Part shown: positions 49,061 to 55,954 of the stretch, piece after piece
Position numbering within the stretch: the stretch's first letter is position 1
How the letters are laid out: the number at the start of each line of letters is the position of its first letter
From: a virus
Direction: 5' to 3' (one strand)
Virus record (IMG/VR): IMGVR_UViG_3300020421_000005
Location: 1-64,000 of that record
Length of the DNA stretch: 64,000 bases
Made by a program: the position numbers and the translations under genes
Notes under the pieces: model-generated
What the model was told of the DNA's origin: nothing
What the model saw: the letters and a program-made list of their open reading frames with translations, nothing else
Databases searched by the model: none

Positions 49061-49204
49061 ATGGCTAAGGTCACATACAGAGGTGTCGAGTATGACACCG
49101 CAGAGTACAACGCAAAGGTACTCGCAGAAGCTGCTCAAAAGCAACGTCACGAACTAATGTATCGTGGTATTAAGGTAGAACGCAAGTTCGCATCTAAGAG
49201 CTGA
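49061..49204 (+). CDS. DUF4278/PirA-like small regulatory peptide
   Basis: A 47-aa protein MAKVTYRGVEYDTAEYNAKV with a second YRG near the end (LMYRGIKVERKF). This is the YRG-repeat pattern of DUF4278-type small proteins, which includes cyanobacterial small proteins linked with PII/nitrogen control. It has an AGGAG site 9 bases upstream. A glutamine riboswitch in front suggests nitrogen-status control; that it binds PII is inference. Confidence 0.72.
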   Translation: MAKVTYRGVEYDTAEYNAKVLAEAAQKQRHELMYRGIKVERKFASKS

Positions 49205-49235
49205 TGGACAGTTGACAAATACATACTTGTCGTTT

Positions 49236-49264
49236 AACCTCTACATATTGTAGAGGTTTTTTAT
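49236..49264 (+). terminator. Rho-independent terminator
   Basis: AACCTCTAC-ATATT-GTAGAGGTT hairpin followed by TTTTTTA, after the DUF4278-like gene. Confidence 0.9.
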
Positions 49265-49268
49265 TGCC

Positions 49269-49451
49269 GTGAAGTATCTGAGGTATTTGGGTCATCCATT
49301 GACAGTTATGAACCTATGTCTTGTAGGATCAGTGGGAATGATACAAGTAATTCACACTCGTGCTCATCATAAAATGGAGATAGATGTTCACGCCTATTGT
49401 AAAAACAATATGGAATATCAGGACTCTTTGAACTCAGAAGGTGATTGGTAG
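49269..49451 (+). CDS. Small one-span membrane protein (60 aa)
   Basis: GTG start; helix LTVMNLCLVGSVGMIQVIHT then a charged tail. Close behind a terminator, so its own promoter must be elsewhere. Not recognised; moderately supported. Confidence 0.48.
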   Translation: MKYLRYLGHPLTVMNLCLVGSVGMIQVIHTRAHHKMEIDVHAYCKNNMEYQDSLNSEGDW

Positions 49452-49459
49452 TATAAATA
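49452..49459 (+). promoter_or_regulatory. T4-type late promoter TATAAATA
   Basis: Exact TATAAATA directly after the stop of the preceding gene and 24 bases before the tiny membrane gene at 49483. Confidence 0.65.
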
Positions 49460-49482
49460 TTACGTTATGTTAAGTAAATTTA

Positions 49483-49581
49483 GTGGACGTAGTACAAACA
49501 ACAATATTAGCATTGTCAGGAACTGTTGCCATTACTGCATGTTTTCTGACAATGGTTTATATGAATGATCGTAAGTATTAA
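49483..49581 (+). CDS. Tiny membrane peptide (32 aa)
   Basis: GTG start; MDVVQTTILALSGTVAITAC then FLTMVYMNDRKY, one hydrophobic helix with a charged end. A late promoter lies just upstream. An overlapping ATG frame from 49467 lacks any structure. Weakly supported. Confidence 0.42.
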   Translation: MDVVQTTILALSGTVAITACFLTMVYMNDRKY

Positions 49582-49643
49582 TTCTTGGGTAAAAATACGC
49601 CATTACAGTGTGTGAAGTTCAACACAAATATCGGGGATCATTA

Positions 49644-49651
49644 TATAAATA
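49644..49651 (+). promoter_or_regulatory. T4-type late promoter TATAAATA
   Basis: Exact TATAAATA in a 148-bp gap with no other ORF, 79 bases upstream of the gene at 49730. Confidence 0.6.
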
Positions 49652-49729
49652 ATGGTAGAATTAGGACGAACAAGATGAAGTGATGCTAAACTTCGTTATG
49701 TAGACCACAATTCAGAGGAGAAGAAATTT

Positions 49730-49894
49730 ATGCGAAATCGGATGTCCCACAATCAAATGGCAGAATGGATTCATCACGACGATATAAAGACGCTTGAATA
49801 TTCTCAAGACAATCTAATCGACGAATACTTCGACTGCATGATAGATTGTACGGACAATTATTGCAGACAAGTATGTACCGAAATCTTAAGGTAA
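49730..49894 (+). CDS. Small Cys-containing protein (54 aa)
   Basis: MRNRMSHNQMAEWIHHDDIK then EYFDCMIDCTDNYCRQVCTE. Four cysteines in the last 20 residues spaced C-x3-C-x4-C-x3-C suggest a helical hairpin with disulfides or metal. GAGGAG site 8 bases before the ATG. Confidence 0.6.
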   Translation: MRNRMSHNQMAEWIHHDDIKTLEYSQDNLIDEYFDCMIDCTDNYCRQVCTEILR

Positions 49895-49918
49895 TTAAAA
49901 ACCAATGAACTAAACTCT

Positions 49919-49943
49919 GAGACCTCCGAAAGGGGGTCTCTTC
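49919..49943 (+). terminator. Stem-loop with GAAA tetraloop, terminator-like
   Basis: GAGACCTCC-GAAA-GGGGGTCTC, then a weak TTCG tail. Strong hairpin; the short U tract makes termination uncertain. Confidence 0.6.
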
Positions 49944-49949
49944 GCATTT

Positions 49950-50099
49950 ATGAGCATTATTATCTACGCAGAACACTGCGACTTCCTAGAAAAGGAAAAC
50001 GAGAAACTTAAACAGGAGGTTCGCTTCCTTAGAGAGTTACTCGAAATAAAAACAATGGGATTCCCCTTGACAGAGGAGCAAAATCCCGATATAATTTAA
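49950..50099 (+). CDS. Small coiled-coil protein (49 aa)
   Basis: MSIIIYAEHCDFLEKENEKL then KQEVRFLRELLEI, a leucine-zipper-like helix. A strong promoter for the next gene is embedded in its last codons. Not recognised. Confidence 0.5.
   Translation: MSIIIYAEHCDFLEKENEKLKQEVRFLRELLEIKTMGFPLTEEQNPDII
50067..50095 (+). promoter_or_regulatory. Sigma70-type promoter (TTGACA-17-TATAAT)
   Basis: Perfect consensus TTGACA at 50067-50072 and TATAAT at 50090-50095, within the end of the preceding small ORF. Confidence 0.82.
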
Positions 50100-50115
50100 A
50101 CAATTACGCATTACA

Positions 50116-50202
50116 ATGCCTTTAGTACTAATTCCTAGTGTCCTAGCAACCATTTACATTGCATGGACACTTTTATATTATGATCCACACAGAGGACTAT
50201 GA
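50116..50202 (+). CDS. Tiny membrane peptide (28 aa)
   Basis: MPLVLIPSVLATIYIAWTLL then YYDPHRGL, one helix. First ORF after a consensus promoter; ATGA overlap with the next gene. Identity unknown. Confidence 0.48.
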   Translation: MPLVLIPSVLATIYIAWTLLYYDPHRGL

Positions 50203-50468
50203 AAATAGGAGATCAAGTCAGATTTTTGGGTTGTACACCTGAGCAAGTTAGGTGGGGGAACAACGATGATCCTCAGCTCAAACTTATCAAAGGAAATACA
50301 TACTTAGTAGAAGAAGTTGAGATTCGTTCTCAACATACTAAGATAAAGTTGATCGGAGTAGATGGCAGATTCAATTCAGTTTGTTTTGAAAGAGCTGTTG
50401 GATGTATCCGACAAGCGAAACCTCTAGACTACCGTGAAAGTTATGACAAAATTCCAGATCGATACTAG
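50199..50468 (+). CDS. Small beta-rich protein (89 aa)
   Basis: MKIGDQVRFLGCTPEQVRWG...; strands of an SH3-like barrel (GNTYLVEEVEIRSQHTKIKL). No family recognised with confidence. Confidence 0.6.
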   Translation: MKIGDQVRFLGCTPEQVRWGNNDDPQLKLIKGNTYLVEEVEIRSQHTKIKLIGVDGRFNSVCFERAVGCIRQAKPLDYRESYDKIPDRY

Positions 50469-50476
50469 CCAAAACG

Positions 50477-50547
50477 AAAATCAGCTTTTAAAACCTAAAA
50501 AGCTGCAAAAAAAATTCGGGTATTTTTCTGTCCTACAGGGTCAGCTT
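50477..50547 (+). repeat. 71-nt repeated leader, copy B
   Basis: Same element as 46766-46836, again ending exactly before an ATG. Shares AAAATCAGCTTTTAAAAC, AAAAAGCTG, the A8-TTCGGGTA block and AGGGTC. Confidence 0.8.
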
Positions 50548-50880
50548 ATGGATTTACCTATTTCCGACGTGTATAAACCAAAAAGGGATACATACACAAA
50601 AGAAGAAGTTGACGAACTCATCAAATACGCTATAGACGAGGCGAGAAAGATTGATGAGGCATCTATGGCAAAACACAATAGAGATGCAACAGTTATCTCT
50701 ATGATTCTTGGATTTACCACTCTTGCTCTATTTGTAGACGGATTACTTCGTTTACTAGGTGTCATTCCTCCATTCATGCAGATTGATATCGATTTATTAG
50801 ACAAGATCGTAGATAGAGTCGAAGTTGACGTTATAGATAAATTGAGGCAAGTTCCTATCCAAAAGATATTCAACAGATGA
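50548..50880 (+). CDS. Membrane protein (110 aa) behind the repeated leader
   Basis: MDLPISDVYKPKRDTYTKEE, a charged helix, one membrane segment (ATVISMILGFTTLALFVDGL) and an amphipathic C-terminus. The ATG at 50548 directly follows the repeat; the longer frame from 50434 reads through the repeat and is not favoured. ATGA overlap with the next gene. Confidence 0.68.
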   Translation: MDLPISDVYKPKRDTYTKEEVDELIKYAIDEARKIDEASMAKHNRDATVISMILGFTTLALFVDGLLRLLGVIPPFMQIDIDLLDKIVDRVEVDVIDKLRQVPIQKIFNR

Positions 50881-51122
50881 ACGATTTCATGGTATTTTTG
50901 TATTTGACCTTTTTTGTCGCTCTATTTGGGGCGACATTTGCGTTTATGTTCAAAACTATGACTGCGACGTTTGATGAAATGAACAAACCGACAAAAACCA
51001 AGAGATCCGACTTACATCCAGAAATGCAAGATGTACAGTCTGGAGAACAGCTATTAGTCTTCAATCCTCAAAGAGATGAAGATGAAGATGGCGAAGATGA
51101 TGTTTTTATTGTACGAAGATGA
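50877..51122 (+). CDS. One-span membrane protein with HPEM motif, paralogue 1
   Basis: An 81-aa protein: helix FMVFLYLTFFVALFGATFAF, then SDLHPEMQDVQSGEQLLVFN and an acidic tail. The HPEM-D-x-G-x-L-x-F pattern recurs in the protein at 55180. Function unknown. Confidence 0.65.
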   Translation: MNDFMVFLYLTFFVALFGATFAFMFKTMTATFDEMNKPTKTKRSDLHPEMQDVQSGEQLLVFNPQRDEDEDGEDDVFIVRR

Positions 51123-51361
51123 CTTTTATTACTTTAATACCACATGCAGAATTGCAAGGTGGAGCTGCATATGCAGTATTTTTAGGTGTTTTACTACTGG
51201 CAACAGTTGTGTACGGACTATACATGACTTTTGGTGCAGGGGGTAAAGATCTCAAAGATGAAATTGCCGAACATGCAAGAGAGCATGAATTAGGTATTGC
51301 TCACGGACATGGGCGTAATGAGAGGTTCAGTAATCTTGGTGGACATGACCATGACTCTTGA
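51119..51361 (+). CDS. PsbN-like small membrane protein
   Basis: An 80-aa protein with helix AAYAVFLGVLLLATVVYGLY followed by MTFGAGGKDLKDEIAEHARE. The segment G-x-Y-x-x-FG...K-x-L-x-D...EH resembles PsbN, the photosystem II assembly factor carried by some cyanophages. The His-rich tail (AHGHGRNERF...HDHDS) is extra. Moderately certain. Confidence 0.55.
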   Translation: MTFITLIPHAELQGGAAYAVFLGVLLLATVVYGLYMTFGAGGKDLKDEIAEHAREHELGIAHGHGRNERFSNLGGHDHDS

Positions 51362-51476
51362 ATTGCTCTCAGATAAATTAAAACAAGAAATTAAAAAACT
51401 ATTACATGAAGTTCTTGATGAAAGAGAACTAGAACGTAAACTAAAAGGACCATATGACTTCCCCGAAGAAGATTAA
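51345..51476 (+). CDS. Small charged helical protein (43 aa)
   Basis: MTMTLELLSDKLKQEIKKLL...; Lys/Glu-rich single helix. Overlaps both neighbours (17 and 23 bases). An ATG at 51351 is possible. Not recognised. Confidence 0.5.
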   Translation: MTMTLELLSDKLKQEIKKLLHEVLDERELERKLKGPYDFPEED

Positions 51477-51930
51477 AACTATTGGAGATAGATGCCTCAG
51501 AGTTATCTCTGAGGAAGTCGTTTTTGATAAAAAGGAAATGACAGAACTCTATAAAGACATGTGTGATGCTATGTGGGAAGCAGATGGTATTGGTTTAGCA
51601 GCACCACAGATAGGAATCAATAAAAGAGTGATAATAGTAGATGAGACAACAGAGGAACATGGCAAATATGCTCATTTGATGGTAAATCCAAAAATAACGT
51701 GGAAAAGTGAAGAAAAGGTCTTATTTGATGAAGGGTGTTTGAGCGTTCCAGACCAAAATGGGGAGGTATTACGTCCAAAAGAGATAAAAATAACCTTCCA
51801 GAATAAAGAGGGTAAATATAAGAAATGGAAACTAGATGGTATTGCCGCAAGGGTAGTTCAACATGAAATTGACCATCTAGAAGGCATTTTATTTGTTGAT
51901 TATATAAAGAAAAATGATTCAGAAGATTAA
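51454..51930 (+). CDS. def: Peptide deformylase
   Basis: A 158-aa metalloenzyme with all three motifs: GIGLAAPQIG, EGCLSVP (metal Cys) and QHEIDHLEG (HExxH). It removes the formyl group from nascent proteins, and in cyanophages is thought to help with D1 and other rapidly made proteins. Lys/Asp-rich C-terminus is slightly truncated compared with E. coli Def. Confidence 0.97.
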   Translation: MTSPKKIKTIGDRCLRVISEEVVFDKKEMTELYKDMCDAMWEADGIGLAAPQIGINKRVIIVDETTEEHGKYAHLMVNPKITWKSEEKVLFDEGCLSVPDQNGEVLRPKEIKITFQNKEGKYKKWKLDGIAARVVQHEIDHLEGILFVDYIKKNDSED

Positions 51931-52045
51931 AAGACTGTTTAATAGACTTTTTAAAAAAAAGCATGTGTTGAACAATACCAAGTTTAAATGGGATAATGAA
52001 TACTCTTTCCATCCAGCTGGACAAAAAGAGAAAGACACACTATAA
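51914..52045 (+). CDS. Small basic protein (43 aa)
   Basis: MIQKIKRLFNRLFKKKHVLN...; strongly basic amphipathic head. Overlaps the deformylase end by 17 bases and ends 7 bases before ho1. Not recognised. Confidence 0.52.
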   Translation: MIQKIKRLFNRLFKKKHVLNNTKFKWDNEYSFHPAGQKEKDTL

Positions 52046-52052
52046 TGACATT

Positions 52053-52745
52053 ATGAATTTTTCAAAAGAAATCAAAGAAGGCACCAAGGTTTCTCATACC
52101 GCTGCAGAAAACACTGGATTTGTTTCCAATTTTCTCTCTGGTGTCATCAGTAAGGAGAATTACAGGAAACTGGTTGCTAATTTCTATTTTGTCTATCAAG
52201 CTCTTGAAAAAGAAATTGACAAAAATAAGGAACACCCTGCAATCGCTCCTATTGCCTTTGATCAACTCAAGAGAGTTGATTCTTTAGCAAGAGATTGTGA
52301 GTATTTTTATGGATCTGATTGGAAAAAGACAGTATCTCCTTCTGCCGCTGCCAAACAGTACATTGCTCGTATTGAAGAGGTAGAACCAGAATTACTTGTA
52401 GGACATCACTACACACGTTACTTGGGTGACTTATCTGGTGGAATGATTCTTAAGAATATTGCACAAAAGGCACTTAACTTGTATGATGGAGGTCTTGACT
52501 TCTACAAGTTTGACGAAATACCTCATTCTAAAATCTTTAAAGATAAGTATCGTAAAGCACTGGATTCTCTACCTTTAAAGAGTTCAGAAAAAAATGATGT
52601 AATAGTTGAAGCAAATTACGCATTTCGTTTGAACATGTATATGTTCAATGAATTGTCAGAGGGAGATCCATACCCTGCCATGACAGTATTGTGGAGTTTC
52701 GCCAAAATGACCTTTGGATTTGTTAAATCGAAATTTAAGAAATGA
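52053..52745 (+). CDS. ho1: Heme oxygenase (biliverdin-producing)
   Basis: A 230-aa heme oxygenase: EGTKVSHTAAENTGFVSNFL contains the proximal His, and VGHHYTRYLGDLSGGMILKN is the distal helix signature with the GDLSGG flexible kink. It opens heme to biliverdin for bilin synthesis. The ATG at 52053 gives the canonical N-terminus MNFSKEIKEGTKVSH. No pebS or pcyA is in the window. Confidence 0.95.
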   Translation: MNFSKEIKEGTKVSHTAAENTGFVSNFLSGVISKENYRKLVANFYFVYQALEKEIDKNKEHPAIAPIAFDQLKRVDSLARDCEYFYGSDWKKTVSPSAAAKQYIARIEEVEPELLVGHHYTRYLGDLSGGMILKNIAQKALNLYDGGLDFYKFDEIPHSKIFKDKYRKALDSLPLKSSEKNDVIVEANYAFRLNMYMFNELSEGDPYPAMTVLWSFAKMTFGFVKSKFKK

Positions 52746-53047
52746 CTTTTTTCTGGATTCTCTTTACTAACCTGATTCTTTATGTTATACTAAGAATCCA
52801 CTTGGTTCGTAAATTCCGAACATCCTACTCAATTTACCTCAAAGATGAGGATGGTAATAGGCAAACTCTTGCTCATACCATTGCATATCTTTTAGAAACT
52901 GTAGATATACAGAACAAAAAGATTTCTTATTTGGTATCGGAGATGGAAAAGCAGTGGATGACCATTGAACAAGTAAAAATAGTCACTGGTGCTGATAAAT
53001 ACTGCACCGAACACCCAGAAAACCCTCCGAAACCTTTAGAATTATGA
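52742..53047 (+). CDS. One-span membrane protein (101 aa)
   Basis: N-terminal helix FFWILFTNLILYVILRIHLV, then a soluble domain with a helix-rich ETVDIQNKKISYLVSEMEKQ. ATGA overlap with ho1. Not recognised. Confidence 0.62.
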   Translation: MTFFWILFTNLILYVILRIHLVRKFRTSYSIYLKDEDGNRQTLAHTIAYLLETVDIQNKKISYLVSEMEKQWMTIEQVKIVTGADKYCTEHPENPPKPLEL

Positions 53048-53238
53048 ATGACAGACTTAAGATAGACGAACATGAATCTCAAGATGTTAAATGGAATCGT
53101 GGACTTGACATCTTTATTGAATCTGTTCATCAACCAGACTCTAAACTTAGATCTTGTGCTCATAATCAAGGTTGCTATAACGAACTAATGTGGATTCGTG
53201 AGGAGGTTCTGAACTACTTGCAGACACTAAGACGTTGA
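53044..53238 (+). CDS. Small hypothetical protein (64 aa)
   Basis: MNDRLKIDEHESQDVKWNRG...; soluble, one CAHNQGC motif with two Cys. Overlaps neighbours by 4 bases. Not recognised. Confidence 0.58.
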   Translation: MNDRLKIDEHESQDVKWNRGLDIFIESVHQPDSKLRSCAHNQGCYNELMWIREEVLNYLQTLRR

Positions 53239-53417
53239 ACATACTAGAAGAACAACTCTTGATTGTCAGAAAGTTAAGAGAATCTGGATGTTATGGTTCC
53301 AAAGCGTACTTTTACCTATCTGGTGTGTTAAATAGTAAAACACGGAGTAGAGAAAAAGAGCGAACATGTTGGACGAAATCATTAGAAAGGATCAGAGAAA
53401 AACAGCAAAACGACTAA
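53235..53417 (+). CDS. Small basic protein (60 aa)
   Basis: TTG start sharing TTGA with the previous stop. MNILEEQLLIVRKLRESGCY then GSKAYFYLSGVLNSKTRSRE. Lys/Arg-rich end. Not recognised. Confidence 0.5.
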   Translation: MNILEEQLLIVRKLRESGCYGSKAYFYLSGVLNSKTRSREKERTCWTKSLERIREKQQND

Positions 53418-53530
53418 TAAAGGTTGCAAAAAAGCATCCTAGCTGGTATACTGAAGAGGACGTGAAATACGCCAAGTTAATAAAGAAACTTTACAAAAAA
53501 CCCAAACCAAATGATGAAAATCTTTCTTGA
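53366..53530 (+). CDS. Small Lys-rich protein (54 aa)
   Basis: MLDEIIRKDQRKTAKRLIKV then AKKHPSWYTEEDVKYAKLIK. Basic helices. Overlaps the upstream ORF by 52 bases and talC by 20, so one of these overlaps may be wrong; the composition looks genuine. Confidence 0.5.
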   Translation: MLDEIIRKDQRKTAKRLIKVAKKHPSWYTEEDVKYAKLIKKLYKKPKPNDENLS

Positions 53531-54164
53531 CACAGCAGAATATGATGAAATCGCCAAACGTGACCAGTCGGGTCTGATTGACGGCGTAACTACAAACCCC
53601 ACACTTATCCGCAAAAGCGGTAGAGACCCTGTAGAGGTCATTAGACAACTCTCTCAGGACTTCCCTCATTTTGAGTCTATCTCTGCTGAAGTTGTTGCAG
53701 ATAATGCTCTGGACATGATTGAACAGGCTCAAGTCTTCAAAGAAATGAAGAATGTGACTATCAAAGTTCCATGTACAGTTGAAGGACTGAAAGCATGTAA
53801 GTTACTTGTATCCGATGGATTCACTACCAATGTGACTTTGGTATTCTCTGTTTCCCAGGCGATTCTTGCTGCAAAAGCAGATGCAACATATGTTTCTCCT
53901 TTTGTTGGAAGGTTGAATGACAATTCCTTCTCTGGAGTTTCACTTGTACAGACAATCTCTGCTGTATATCGTGAACACCTTGCAAGAACTCAGGTTCTTT
54001 CTGCATCTCTAAGAGATGTTCATCATGTAGGACGTTGTTTTGGTGCTGGTAGTGATGTTTGTACATTACCTGTTGGTGTATTCGATAAGATGTATAATCA
54101 TATTCTTACAGACAAAGGACTTGACCTGTTCCAGAAAGATTGGGATTCAATTCAGAAAAACTGA
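53511..54164 (+). CDS. talC: Transaldolase, small (TalC/F6P-aldolase-like) type
   Basis: A 217-aa TIM-barrel aldolase. MKIFLDTAEYDEIAKRDQSG, LIDGVTTNPTLIRKSG, NVTIKVPCTVEGLKAC (Schiff-base Lys) and SPFVGRLNDN are TalC blocks. It drives the pentose phosphate pathway to supply NADPH and ribose for nucleotide synthesis in cyanophage infection. Start is one of two adjacent ATGs (53511 or 53514). Confidence 0.95.
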   Translation: MMKIFLDTAEYDEIAKRDQSGLIDGVTTNPTLIRKSGRDPVEVIRQLSQDFPHFESISAEVVADNALDMIEQAQVFKEMKNVTIKVPCTVEGLKACKLLVSDGFTTNVTLVFSVSQAILAAKADATYVSPFVGRLNDNSFSGVSLVQTISAVYREHLARTQVLSASLRDVHHVGRCFGAGSDVCTLPVGVFDKMYNHILTDKGLDLFQKDWDSIQKN

Positions 54165-54373
54165 TGGCATTATCTAAACAAGTAGAAGACAGTATGAAAG
54201 AGGCGGAGAGGAACATTCGAGAAGCTCTCGCCTTCGCTGCAAGAACAGAAAGACCTTACATTTGTAGGGAGTTGGGAGGTATGTTATCTCACATAGAGAC
54301 TTTGATGACTACCGATGGGCTCTTTGATAAACTAGATAGAGCAATCAAGGAGAGTAAGGAAGATGGTGAATGA
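54164..54373 (+). CDS. Small helical protein (69 aa)
   Basis: MALSKQVEDSMKEAERNIRE...; coiled-coil-like with Arg/Glu periodicity. ATG overlaps the talC stop (TGATG). Not recognised. Confidence 0.58.
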   Translation: MALSKQVEDSMKEAERNIREALAFAARTERPYICRELGGMLSHIETLMTTDGLFDKLDRAIKESKEDGE

Positions 54374-54563
54374 CTGGCGTTATAATGAAGAGCGCATGGC
54401 CATCCGTCAAAAGACCTTCCTCGCTCTCAAAAAATACAACACCCTCTCTCATGTCCGACAACTCTACGAATTCTGCGATATCTGGGTATCGCAAGGGAAA
54501 GCAGACACCAACGGAATCGAAGCCCATTTTCTTAGACACTGCGAAAACGAGATCTATTCGTGA
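54363..54563 (+). CDS. Small hypothetical protein (66 aa)
   Basis: MVNDWRYNEERMAIRQKTFL then ALKKYNTLSHVRQLYEFCDI. Helical, with two Cys and HFLRHCENEIYS end. Overlaps the frame of the following gene; this frame has the more protein-like composition here. Confidence 0.6.
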   Translation: MVNDWRYNEERMAIRQKTFLALKKYNTLSHVRQLYEFCDIWVSQGKADTNGIEAHFLRHCENEIYS

Positions 54564-54771
54564 AGGATCAGTAGTTAGAGTACCTGATGTTTTAGGTGGA
54601 AAACCACTAGAAGGTCGGGTTCTTTTTGTAGATTCTCAAGACGCTCCCAAAAGGAGACTTGACGGTAAAAAACTACAATCATACTTTACAGTATGCTATA
54701 ACGAAGAAACACTCGGAGGTTTACTTGTCTATCAATGTGAGTGGGAAAAAGTAGAAGTAATTAGGTATTAA
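54556..54771 (+). CDS. Small beta-rich protein with unclear start (about 71 aa)
   Basis: The well-formed part IREGSVVRVPDVLGGKPLEG then RVLFVDSQDAPKRRLDGKKL and QSYFTVCYNEETLGGLLVYQ looks like an SH3-like/KOW fold. No ATG, GTG or TTG precedes it closely in frame: the open frame reaches back to 54370 but that part lies over the upstream gene. An ATT at 54556, just before the upstream stop, could be the start; alternatively ATG 54451. Confidence 0.55.
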   Translation: MREGSVVRVPDVLGGKPLEGRVLFVDSQDAPKRRLDGKKLQSYFTVCYNEETLGGLLVYQCEWEKVEVIRY

Positions 54772-54773
54772 TT

Positions 54774-55022
54774 ATGTTTACAATTTATGGGAAAGAAGAA
54801 TGCCCCATGTGTTATAAGGTCAAAACGGTCTTTGAAATGTTAGGTAGAGATTATGTCTACAAAGAATTAAACAAAGACTACACAGCAGAGGAATTTGAAC
54901 TCAAATTCCCAGATGTGATTGATTTGCCTCAAGTAATGTTAGATAATAAGGTTATCGGAAACGCAAATCAAACATTAAAATATCTAAAAGAACATAGGGT
55001 TTTCTCCAATGATGCCTCCTGA
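54774..55022 (+). CDS. Glutaredoxin (CPMC active site)
   Basis: An 82-aa thioredoxin-fold protein, MFTIYGKEECPMCYKVKTVF, with cis-Pro in IDLPQVMLDN and an Asn-rich turn (IGNANQTLKYL). Second glutaredoxin of the window, divergent from the CGHC one; together with nrdAB it suggests thiol supply for dNTP synthesis. Confidence 0.9.
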   Translation: MFTIYGKEECPMCYKVKTVFEMLGRDYVYKELNKDYTAEEFELKFPDVIDLPQVMLDNKVIGNANQTLKYLKEHRVFSNDAS

Positions 55023-55170
55023 CATGGACATAAATAAGGGCGTAGAACTTATACTCCGAGGAGAGAGACAACCTAAACCCCAAAACAAACCAAAGTTCTT
55101 CGACATTAAACTGAGTCTATTTAATAGAGAGTTCAGATTATCGTTGGACATAAAAAAGAAACAGCCTTAG
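55009..55170 (+). CDS. Small basic protein (53 aa)
   Basis: MMPPDMDINKGVELILRGER...; Pro/Lys-rich. Overlaps the glutaredoxin end by 14 bases. A CATAAATA box occurs within it. Not recognised. Confidence 0.48.
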   Translation: MMPPDMDINKGVELILRGERQPKPQNKPKFFDIKLSLFNREFRLSLDIKKKQP

Positions 55171-55179
55171 GAGGTCAAA

Positions 55180-55410
55180 ATGGAAACCACTGTACTTCTT
55201 GTCATGTTTAGTATACTTTGCTTTACGTTTCTGCTGATAGGTGGTATAATTGGCTGGTTAGCCCAACAAAACAATTACGTTCACTTACAAAATCAAGTGG
55301 CGTACACGCATCCTGAGATGTATGATGAAAATGGGAATCTTATTCCTGATGAAATAGTAGCCGTGAGGTTTGAAAACAATGACGACAGCGAAGAAGACGA
55401 CGAGGACTAG
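55180..55410 (+). CDS. One-span membrane protein with HPEM motif, paralogue 2
   Basis: A 76-aa protein: helix METTVLLVMFSILCFTFLLI, then TYTHPEM-like segment (AYTHPEMYDENGNLIPDEIV) and acidic end. Shares HPEM and topology with the protein at 50877. AGGAGG site 6 bases before the ATG. Confidence 0.68.
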   Translation: METTVLLVMFSILCFTFLLIGGIIGWLAQQNNYVHLQNQVAYTHPEMYDENGNLIPDEIVAVRFENNDDSEEDDED

Positions 55411-55954
55411 ATCAGCGTCAACTAGGAAGAAAACCACTTCCACTCGCAAAACTGCAACAAAACCAAGGACTGTGACAGTCAAAAAGAAAGAACTGCCACC
55501 AAATCCTATGGTTCATGAACTCTTAGAAGCAGTCGATTCTGAAAGAGTAAAGGCTAAAAAGTTAGAGATTCTTCGCACTCATGGTGATGACTCTTTCAAA
55601 ATGGTTATGATTTGGAACTTTGATGAATCAGTCATTTCCGTACTTCCAGATGGAAACGTCCCATATCAACCTGTAGAGGGTGATGTGCAGGCATCTAAAG
55701 AACAGGGTGTTCCTCAGAGAACAACTATTCGTAATGCTGCAAGACAGTTCTACCGTTTTGTGAAGGGTGGAGACGACCAACTTAACAAGATCAAGAGAGA
55801 GTCTATTTTTATTAATATTCTCCAGACTCTACCTCAACCAGAGGCAGAAATCCTTGTTCTTGTGAAAGATAAAGCTCTCAACACCAAATATAACATCACT
55901 AAGGAGTTAGTGTCAGAAGCCTATCCAGAAATTACTTGGGGGAACCGAAGTTGA
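55379..55954 (+). CDS. Hypothetical protein with basic head
   Basis: A 191-aa protein: Thr/Lys/Arg repeat head (TTAKKTTRTRSASTRKKTTS) and a helical domain of NPMVHELLEAVDSERVKAKK to ITKELVSEAYPEITWG. It resembles a phage DUF6433-type conserved protein, function unknown. The basic head suggests nucleic-acid binding. It begins inside the previous gene (32-base overlap). Confidence 0.66.
   Translation: MTTAKKTTRTRSASTRKKTTSTRKTATKPRTVTVKKKELPPNPMVHELLEAVDSERVKAKKLEILRTHGDDSFKMVMIWNFDESVISVLPDGNVPYQPVEGDVQASKEQGVPQRTTIRNAARQFYRFVKGGDDQLNKIKRESIFINILQTLPQPEAEILVLVKDKALNTKYNITKELVSEAYPEITWGNRS

Noticed and set aside
49212-49235. TTGACA at 49212 as a promoter
   Set aside because: No acceptable -10 box 16-18 bases on, and GACAA...TTGTC is a small hairpin just ahead of the terminator.
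50434-50547. N-terminal extension of the 110-aa membrane protein through the repeat
   Set aside because: The extension translates the duplicated leader, which before speD is clearly non-coding.
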